From NCBI GenBank assembly GCA_964632995.1, contig CAZWDL010000121.1, positions 1 through 21,993 of the forward strand: a stretch of DNA of 21,993 nucleotides. The letters run 5' to 3'. Positions 15,768 through 21,993 of this stretch are shown piece by piece (positions within the stretch are counted from its first letter, which is position 1; every line of letters begins with the position of its first letter). The position numbers and the translations under genes were made by a program. A model generated the notes under the pieces. It was not told the DNA's origin and ran no database searches. It worked only from the letters and a program-made list of their open reading frames with translations. Source of the stretch: CAZWDL01 sp964632995 (lineage in GTDB: Bacteria > Bacteroidota > Bacteroidia > Chitinophagales > Saprospiraceae).

Positions 15768-16123
15768 AAAATCATATTTTTTTTTTCAAAAAGTGCCTGC
15801 GGGATAGTAGTAACGAATAAAATGTCTTAATTTTACCCAGATGGATAAATCGTTCATCATCGCCGCACTCTTTCTGCCCCTGCCCACAACCCCGGTTTCG
15901 ATATTTTAGATTTTTGATAATTCCAAAAACTGTTATACCGATTATGCGTAGTATGCTTCGCTACCATTGCTTTGCCGTGACCAGACCTTCTGGCGAGAAT
16001 AATTGTTACCAAGAATCATTTTTTCGGATTGATTTACACTGCATTCGTCTCCTTGCAGGATAGGCAGGGGTGAGTTTGCGGTTTCCTGCGTCAAAAAATG
16101 TTCTCGTTTTAAACAAGCATCCC
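15768..16123. other. Gap between the two giant genes
   Basis: 356 bases. It starts with a T-run (about 15777-15786) after the copy A stop, with no clear hairpin. A 22-codon frame from the ATG at 15841 (MDKSFIIAALFLPLPTTPVS...) is hydrophobic like a signal peptide and stops at 15909; it is preceded by TAATTTTA (15829-15836), one base from the -7 consensus. It may be a leader peptide, a truncated gene start or chance. The distance and lack of coupling suggest copy B has its own promoter, but no exact consensus is seen. Confidence 0.35.
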
Positions 16124-19100
16124 ATGAATAATAGTTTACGCTCCTTGAACTTTGTTCCCCTTGTGTTTTTAGGACTTTTTCCTCTCTGGCTTGGCGCCGT
16201 TCCTGTTAAAGAAAATAATAATGCCGGTGTTAAAGGCCGTGTATGGGAAGATGTGAATCACAATGGTATCCAGGGTGATCTGTCTCTGGAACCCGGAGTG
16301 CCGGACTTATCGATCGAACTTAGCTTCGCCGGCGCCGATGGTGTTTTTGGAGAAGGAAATGATGATCAGGTATGGCAAACCCTTACAGGCAGTACCGGTG
16401 AATATCAGTTTGACGGACTTGTTCCGGGCAATTACCGGCTTCGTCTGCTTTCCGTACCGGAAAATTACATATTGACCTTAGCCGATCAGGGGATGGATGA
16501 GGCCCGGGATAGTGATGCTGCGCCCGTCGCTGAATTTTCCGTTTCAAATCCGGATGAGCAGCTGAGCCAGGATATTGGTATCGCTGCGGCGCCGAATATC
16601 GAAGCCGGCCTCGTGATCGTCGGGGTAGACTTTCCTCCGAGTGAAATATGTGGTCGTTTTACATTGATACTGGAATCGGAAATTCGCAATACCGGGCAGA
16701 CGGTGCTGCAGGACTTGCAGGCTTATATCGACTTTTCACTTGCCGGCGCCTTTGGCACTGCTTATACCGGGCTGGTCAGTGCTCCTGAACTGCTGAACCG
16801 TTCCCGGTCACAGTCCCTTCCGGTCCTGAATGCCGCCTTTGACGGCGCTGCGAATCCCCTTGTTTTTGACGGCCAAAGCGGTGTATTGTTGCCGGGAGAG
16901 TCGCTGGCGCTGCGCTTTGCTATAGAGGTATATCCGCAAGCAAACACTGCACCTCCTGATCCGCAGGCCTCTCTAAAAGCGACCGGCCTGGCGTTCAATG
17001 AAGCAGGATCAGTATTGCCAGATTATAGTAAGAACGAAGACAGCGGGCTGTTCGTTGAAGATTGGTCGGACAATAGTCTTTTCCTCAACGGTACTTATCA
17101 GGACGGGGATGCGCCAACGCCCTTGGGCGACTGTTGGAAGTCGGCCGGTAATCTGGCGGCGAACGCCCAGGTGAACGTCACGGTAGATGAAAGCTGCTCG
17201 GTATTGCTCACGCCGGAAATGCTGCTGACCAATCCCTTGCTGGAATGTGGAAACAAGGTGCTTTCTCAGGGAAGTTACTACCGATTGTTCCGGAATGGAA
17301 CGGAAATTACAGAGCCGGCCGATGTCAGTCATCTCATTGGGCAGACGCTTGAGTTCGAAGTCAGAAGTGTGATCGATCCCTGTTCCCCGGTATCGGGTTC
17401 CTTCCACTTTGTGGATAACAGCCCGCCACTTGTGGAATGCCCCGAAGACGTATATCTTATCTGTTCCGATCTCGACAGCGTACTGAGCAATTCTGCTACG
17501 CTGGATCCCACCAGCCAGCTGTTCACCGGCTTGCCGGTGATCACGGATAATTGCTCCGAGGTAAAGGACTTTACCTGGTCGGATCAGTTGCTGTACTTTG
17601 GGTGTCCGCTGGGAGACGTAAAGAATGGAGATGGACAGCAGCATTACGCAGCTATACTGCGTACCTTCAAAGCCTCCGATGCGGAGGGAAATGTTTCCTC
17701 TGGTTGCAAACAGATCATCTACCTGGACCGGCCGCCTTTCGAAGAGCCTCCAGCTGAGGTCAAGCTGGATTTTTGCAAGGAAGATATCCCCCTTGATGAG
17801 CAGGGGCATCCTCATCCCGATATTACAGGCTATCCTTTTTATGTAAATGGTTTCGGGGATACAGTCCGCTTGTCAAAGTTTCACTGCAATTATTCGGCTG
17901 CCTATCAGGACCAGCGATTTGAAGGCCCCTGTGCGGGCGCCCATAAGGTGATCCGGCGGTGGACCGTTTCCGACTGGTGCGGAACTGATGGCACACGGTC
18001 TTTCGATCAGGTCATAGAGGTCGGTGATTTCAGTGCACCCACTATATCCTGCAATACTATTGATGCGAGCCGGCAGGACACCCTGACTTATTCCACCGGT
18101 CCTTTCAATTGTGCGGCTGCTTTTCTTCTTCCGGAACCGGATGTTACAGGGGAATGCTCCGGTTATCAGATAGAAACCGCTGTCTATTCCTATCGCCAGC
18201 CTACGGATCCTTTTGGTAATCCTTACGGAGAACCCGAGTTTGTAAAACTGGATGTGCACATCGCCGACGGAGCAGCTTCCGGTGTGCCGACCGGTGTAAA
18301 TTACTTTGTGTATACCGTCACCGATATATGCGGTAACCAGGCAGTTTCAGATCCCTGCGTTTTTAAAGTGGAAGATAAAGTGGAACCGGTGGCCATTTGT
18401 GGCGATAATCTGAATGTCTCTCTGGGGGGGAGTGGCCTGGCTCGCCTGCTTCCTGAAGATATCGACAAGGGAAGCCGCGATAACTGCGGAACGATAAAGG
18501 GGCGGCTGCGGCGGCATTTGTCGGAGAATTGCCTGGAGGAGTACCTGCAGTCCTTCTATGGCCTCTCCAGCCAGGACCTGGAAGTTGCGGGCAATGCCTT
18601 GCTGTACAACGGAGAACCCGTACTTTATCTGGAAAGCGGGCAGTATTATACGCCTTGGAAGGAGGATGTATTCCTGACCTGTTGCGATATAGGCAGCACC
18701 GTTCGAGTGGAATTACAGGTGACCGATGCCGTAGGTAATCAGAATACTTGTGCTGTCGAAGTATTGGTAGAGGATAAGATTACTCCCCAGTGTTTGCCTC
18801 CTTCTAACCGGGAGGCCGACTGTCGCTCGCTGGCAGGAATCAATATACAGGATACTACCTTTTTACAGGCGCAGTTTGGTCGGGCTGGTGTTTTGGACAA
18901 CTGTGCGGCAGTTTCAAGAGAATTAGCACCCGTTATTGACCTTGATGATTGTGGCGCCGGAACTATCACGCGCCGTTTTCAGGCGATTGATGCCAGTGGT
19001 AATACCTCGGGGGTTTGTCAGCAGTTGATCACCGTACGACAGGTGCATGATTACGTGCTTCGGTTTCCGGCGGATGCCGGATCAACTCAGTGTGGGATGG

Positions 19101-21379
19101 GAACAGTGGACACCCTGACTTACCAAGCCGGCGCCTGTGATCTGCTGGCCGTCAACGTAGAGGAGTCTACCTTTCAGGGAGACGGTGAGGCTTGTTTTAA
19201 GATTTTCCGCACTTACCGGGTCATTAACTGGTGCGAGTACGATGGGATTGCCGATCCCCTGCTTATCGGGCGAAACGAAGACCAGGATGCAACGGCAGGG
19301 GAGGAGCCCGTATTTTTGCTGCGAACGCCTGAGAGAGGCCCCTTCCTTGACAATAATAATGATTTGTCCGATGGATACCTGCGGGAGGTGGATGGCCTGG
19401 GTTTTTGGCAGTATACTCAGATTATCGAGGTATTCGATCAACGAGCCCCCGAGGTGATAACAGAACCGCTCGATCCTTTTTGCAGCTTGGGAACGCCCGA
19501 TGACTGCAGCGGAACAGCTGAGATACACTTTAGCATAACCGACAGCTGTTCGGCGACCGGCCTGCAGGTGCGGATCGATTTTGACGAGGGCGCCGATGGC
19601 CGGGTCGAGCGGGAGCTGTCGAATACAGCAGCTGTTCAGGTGGCCGGCAACCAGTATACTGTCAGCAGTACCTTTCCCGTTGGGGCCCATCGCCTGGTGA
19701 TTCGCGCTACGGATGCTTGTGGTAATCTTGTCGTGCGAGAGATTCCCTTTAGTATTGTGGATTGCAAAGCTCCCTCGCCTGTTTGTATACAGGAATTGGC
19801 TGTGGAATTAATGCCCGTCGACAGCGATGAAGACGGCGTGCCAGATACGGCCTTTGCTTTGCTGAATGTGGACGACCTTTTTGCAACCGGAACCCTTACT
19901 GATTGCTCCGGTGAGGTGAGCTTATCCATAAACAGGGAGGGAGAAACACCTGACAGGGAACAATCCCAGGTCCGCTTTTCCTGCGCGGATGCCGGAGGGA
20001 CCGTCATGCTTGAGCTATATGCCTGGGATTCAGCGGATAACCCTTACGCGCTGCAGCCCGATAGCACCCTGGGTGGGCCCAATTACGATTTTTGTACTAT
20101 TGCAGTCAATGTTCAGGATAACCAAAACCTGTGTATCGGTCCGGCAGCTATAGCCGGTCAGATCTCAACCGAAGAGGGCGAGTCGCTGAAAGGTGTCTTG
20201 ATCCAATTGAGTGGGCAAAGAACGATGGATCATACCACCGGTTCTGATGGTGAATATGAGTTTACTAACCTGGAGCCGGGATACGATTATTCGATCACGC
20301 CTTCCCTGAATACCCGACCTGTCAACGGGGTTTCAACGCTGGATCTGGTGAAGATCAGCAAGCATATCTTAGGCGTGGAGTACCTTGCTTCCCCCTACAA
20401 AGTGATTGCTGCTGATGCCAACGGATCGGGCACCGTATCGACCCTGGATATGATTCAGTTGCGTAAATTGATCCTGGGACTGATTACAAAGATTCCGGGA
20501 AGTCCCAGCTGGCGCTTTATAGATCGAAAACAGGTCTTTACCGATTCTTTGCATCCCTGGCAGGACGGACTTTGGGAGGGCATGAGCTTCAATGATTTGC
20601 AAGAACCCGTGACGGATGCAGACTTCGTAGCCGTTAAAGTGGGGGATGTCAATGGAAGCGCTACGGTAGATAACCTTACTCAGGCCACCCCGCGCAGCAA
20701 TCTGCTCGCACCTGTTTATCTCTACCTGCCGGATCGAATGCTGGAAGCCGGCTCAGAAATTGTGATCCCCTTAGCGATGGAGGACCTTCGCCTGATTCAA
20801 GGTTTTCAGTTCTCTCTGCACTGGGATCCGGATAAGATAGAACTACAGGGAGTGGAAGAAGGATTGCTCCAAACTTCGAATTTTGCTTTCTTCCCAGGCA
20901 AAGGGGTGCTAACAGTTAGTTGGCATCCTTATGACGAGGGTTTATCTGACAGCAGTCCTGTGCGTCTTCTCTCTCTGCGTTTTAAAACTGAGGAGGCTTT
21001 GCGCTTGGGGGAGGTACTGGAGTTACATTCTTTTCCTACGCAGTCAGAGGCTTACAATCTTCGTGATGAAGTGTTACCCCTGCTGCTCGATTTTCAGCAA
21101 CCGGAAAATGAAACCAGTGCTTTTAGCCTTTACCAAAACCGGCCCAACCCATTCAGGCATCATACTACTGTCGCCTTCGATTTACCGGAAGCCATGCCTG
21201 TAACTTTAGCCATCAGTGATACTAAGGGGAGGGTCTTGCGCGTCTATAGGGCTTTTTTTGACAAAGGCTATAACGAATTTGAAATAGGAGCAGAGAAGCC
21301 GGCTAAAAAAGGATTGTATTTCTATACGATCAGAGCCGGCGCTTTTGTTGCTACCAAAAAAATGCTCATTCTAGACTAA
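16124..21379 (+). CDS. Giant T9SS-secreted surface protein with SdrD-B-like, HYR-like, dockerin-like and cohesin-like domains (copy B)
   Basis: 1751 residues from the ATG at 16124, which begins a proper signal peptide (MNNSLRSLNFVPLVFLGLFP). A GTG at 16070 is in frame but would bury the signal. After it come an SdrD-B-like domain (VKGRVWEDVNHNGIQGD ... PGNYRLRL, about 33-155) and an uncharacterised beta-rich region. Cysteine-rich HYR/Ig-like repeats follow, with linkers at about 431 (DNSPPLVECP), 634, 750 (VEDKVEPVAIC), 883, 1104 and 1212. RVINWCEYDG lies at about 1032. The C-terminal quarter repeats the architecture of copy A: carboxypeptidase-regulatory/CNA-B-like domain (about 1340), dockerin-like module (VSTLDLVKISKHIL, then Ca-loop DANGSGTVSTLD, about 1400-1452), KVGDVNGS (about 1508), cohesin-like domain (about 1525-1660), sorting domain (YQNRPNPF, about 1669-1751). 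Copy A and copy B are clearly paralogous over roughly the last 1000 residues. It is secreted and surface-attached by T9SS; an adhesin or matrix role is inferred. Confidence 0.92.
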   Translation: MNNSLRSLNFVPLVFLGLFPLWLGAVPVKENNNAGVKGRVWEDVNHNGIQGDLSLEPGVPDLSIELSFAGADGVFGEGNDDQVWQTLTGSTGEYQFDGLVPGNYRLRLLSVPENYILTLADQGMDEARDSDAAPVAEFSVSNPDEQLSQDIGIAAAPNIEAGLVIVGVDFPPSEICGRFTLILESEIRNTGQTVLQDLQAYIDFSLAGAFGTAYTGLVSAPELLNRSRSQSLPVLNAAFDGAANPLVFDGQSGVLLPGESLALRFAIEVYPQANTAPPDPQASLKATGLAFNEAGSVLPDYSKNEDSGLFVEDWSDNSLFLNGTYQDGDAPTPLGDCWKSAGNLAANAQVNVTVDESCSVLLTPEMLLTNPLLECGNKVLSQGSYYRLFRNGTEITEPADVSHLIGQTLEFEVRSVIDPCSPVSGSFHFVDNSPPLVECPEDVYLICSDLDSVLSNSATLDPTSQLFTGLPVITDNCSEVKDFTWSDQLLYFGCPLGDVKNGDGQQHYAAILRTFKASDAEGNVSSGCKQIIYLDRPPFEEPPAEVKLDFCKEDIPLDEQGHPHPDITGYPFYVNGFGDTVRLSKFHCNYSAAYQDQRFEGPCAGAHKVIRRWTVSDWCGTDGTRSFDQVIEVGDFSAPTISCNTIDASRQDTLTYSTGPFNCAAAFLLPEPDVTGECSGYQIETAVYSYRQPTDPFGNPYGEPEFVKLDVHIADGAASGVPTGVNYFVYTVTDICGNQAVSDPCVFKVEDKVEPVAICGDNLNVSLGGSGLARLLPEDIDKGSRDNCGTIKGRLRRHLSENCLEEYLQSFYGLSSQDLEVAGNALLYNGEPVLYLESGQYYTPWKEDVFLTCCDIGSTVRVELQVTDAVGNQNTCAVEVLVEDKITPQCLPPSNREADCRSLAGINIQDTTFLQAQFGRAGVLDNCAAVSRELAPVIDLDDCGAGTITRRFQAIDASGNTSGVCQQLITVRQVHDYVLRFPADAGSTQCGMGTVDTLTYQAGACDLLAVNVEESTFQGDGEACFKIFRTYRVINWCEYDGIADPLLIGRNEDQDATAGEEPVFLLRTPERGPFLDNNNDLSDGYLREVDGLGFWQYTQIIEVFDQRAPEVITEPLDPFCSLGTPDDCSGTAEIHFSITDSCSATGLQVRIDFDEGADGRVERELSNTAAVQVAGNQYTVSSTFPVGAHRLVIRATDACGNLVVREIPFSIVDCKAPSPVCIQELAVELMPVDSDEDGVPDTAFALLNVDDLFATGTLTDCSGEVSLSINREGETPDREQSQVRFSCADAGGTVMLELYAWDSADNPYALQPDSTLGGPNYDFCTIAVNVQDNQNLCIGPAAIAGQISTEEGESLKGVLIQLSGQRTMDHTTGSDGEYEFTNLEPGYDYSITPSLNTRPVNGVSTLDLVKISKHILGVEYLASPYKVIAADANGSGTVSTLDMIQLRKLILGLITKIPGSPSWRFIDRKQVFTDSLHPWQDGLWEGMSFNDLQEPVTDADFVAVKVGDVNGSATVDNLTQATPRSNLLAPVYLYLPDRMLEAGSEIVIPLAMEDLRLIQGFQFSLHWDPDKIELQGVEEGLLQTSNFAFFPGKGVLTVSWHPYDEGLSDSSPVRLLSLRFKTEEALRLGEVLELHSFPTQSEAYNLRDEVLPLLLDFQQPENETSAFSLYQNRPNPFRHHTTVAFDLPEAMPVTLAISDTKGRVLRVYRAFFDKGYNEFEIGAEKPAKKGLYFYTIRAGAFVATKKMLILD

Positions 21380-21544
21380 CTTAGGAAAGCAATTAATGCT
21401 CCCATCCTGTTTTAATCGGATTGGCGGAGATTTAATCTCGTTAATAGAATGTTGCCTTTCTCGTCAAAAAAGTTATGTTTTCAAACGCAATAAATTTTTT
21501 CCGCAAAAACTTCACTACATGTTTTTTTTTTCGATATAATATTT

Positions 21545-21552
21545 TAACTTTG
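21545..21552 (+). promoter_or_regulatory. Bacteroidota -7 promoter element
   Basis: TAACTTTG matches the TAnnTTTG consensus exactly. A T-run (about 21522-21531) lies at the -33 distance in place of a clear TTTG. Transcription would begin near 21559, about 20 bases before the ATG at 21580. Confidence 0.5.
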
Positions 21553-21579
21553 AATTAGCAAATCAAAAATCCCGTGAAT

Positions 21580-21693
21580 ATGAAGAATAATTTTACATTT
21601 ACCCTTTCCCGAATTCCGGTTCATCTGCTTTCTGCACGCGGCATATATGCCGAACACTTACCAATGCTGATTAAATTGCCACACAGTATTTAA
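21580..21693 (+). CDS. Short ORF (37 residues), possible small peptide or truncated gene start
   Basis: The frame reads MKNNFTFTLSRIPVHLLSARG and continues for another 16 residues to a TAA. It has no recognisable domain. It sits behind an exact -7 promoter element and before a hairpin with a T-rich tail (21742-21775), so it could be a self-contained transcript. Its first residues (MKNNFTFT) resemble those of the partial gene at 21960 (MEKTTFTFT), so it may be the decayed 5' end of a related gene. Coding status is uncertain. Confidence 0.3.
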   Translation: MKNNFTFTLSRIPVHLLSARGIYAEHLPMLIKLPHSI

Positions 21694-21741
21694 GATTAAA
21701 ATGTTAACCCCATTTAAGGCTAAATTTAGACAAAAGATAAC

Positions 21742-21775
21742 GGCTTGATCTCGACCGTCAAGCTTACTTTTTCTT
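21742..21775 (+). terminator. Candidate intrinsic terminator
   Basis: GGCTTGA (21742-21748) pairs with TCAAGCT (21758-21764), six Watson-Crick pairs plus a wobble, followed by tactttttcttcc. It would end the short transcript that begins near 21559. The region from the copy B stop (21380) to 21544 otherwise shows only a minor palindrome (GAGATTTAATCTC, 21427-21439). Confidence 0.45.
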
Positions 21776-21959
21776 CCTAGAGTCAATCTTAAAGAAGACC
21801 TGGACCTGACCAATAACAAATCACAATCTCATGAGAATTCTCCGTGAATTCCATAATTTTTTTTCGATTTTTTCTTCGGCTTTACTTCTCCGGGAGTAGA
21901 GCTTTCGCTGTTTTGGCTAACTACATTAAAAGATCATAAAATCTCTAAACATTCTCTTT

Positions 21960-21993
21960 ATGGAAAAGACGACCTTTACTTTTACCTCTTTCC
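21960..21993 (+). CDS. Possible gene start cut by the window edge
   Basis: An ATG at 21960 opens a frame reading MEKTTFTFTSF before the window ends. Only 11 codons are visible, so neither product nor coding status can be judged. The resemblance of its start to the 37-codon ORF at 21580 and the head-to-tail array of giant genes make a further secreted protein possible. Confidence 0.3.
   Translation, partial: MEKTTFTFTSF

Noticed and set aside
16070..16123. Upstream GTG start for giant gene copy B
   Set aside because: It would add 18 residues in front of a standard signal peptide; the ATG at 16124 fits better.
17009..17815. 268-codon - strand frame
   Set aside because: Antisense shadow of giant gene copy B, without domain or start context.
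1..21993. CRISPR arrays, rRNA or tRNA genes, insertion sequences
   Set aside because: No regularly spaced direct repeats, no cloverleaf or rRNA-like sequence, and no transposase or terminal inverted repeats were seen when reading by eye.

Overview
The window looks like a chromosomal piece of a Bacteroidota bacterium, most probably a marine or aquatic Saprospiria-type organism (Lewinella, Phaeodactylibacter or Haliscomenobacter relatives). The signs are a fused CcoN-CcoO oxidase subunit, two very large secreted proteins that end in type IX secretion (T9SS) type A sorting domains, and promoter elements of the Bacteroidota form TAnnTTTG. Taxonomy is inferred from gene content only.

Left edge (1-1266): a small two-helix membrane protein with a PH/GRAM-like cytoplasmic domain on the + strand, then a possible 75-residue helical protein on the - strand.

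Middle (1267-10587, - strand): a complete cbb3-type (high oxygen affinity) cytochrome c oxidase locus. Transcription runs from right to left: ccoS, ccoNO (fused), ccoQ, ccoP (single haem), ccoG, fixH/ccoH, and a TauE/SafE-type membrane protein. The Cu-ATPase gene ccoI lies upstream as a separate unit. The structural proteins make the proton-pumping terminal oxidase. CcoI, CcoG, CcoH, CcoS and the SafE-like protein deliver copper and assemble the complex. Both transcripts carry the same 12-bp palindrome TGAY-TTTT-GTCA upstream (7816-7827 and 10635-10646), which suggests shared control by a CRP/FNR-type regulator. A perfect 16-bp hairpin sits between ccoNO and ccoQ.

Remnant region (10651-12242): a broken gene in which a piece of an S8-type peptidase domain is joined in frame to a T9SS sorting domain, followed by a strong hairpin and nearly 1 kb without a convincing gene.

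Right part (12243-21379, + strand): two tandem paralogous giant surface proteins of 1174 and about 1751 residues. Both have cysteine-rich HYR/Ig-like repeats, a carboxypeptidase-regulatory/CNA-B-like beta domain, a dockerin-like Ca-binding module, a cohesin-like beta domain and a T9SS sorting domain, in that order. The second also has an N-terminal SdrD-B-like domain. A dockerin-like and a cohesin-like module next to each other in each chain, in a paralogous pair, is the most intriguing feature of the window. The last 614 bases hold a possible short independent transcript with a 37-codon ORF and the first codons of a further gene cut by the window edge.
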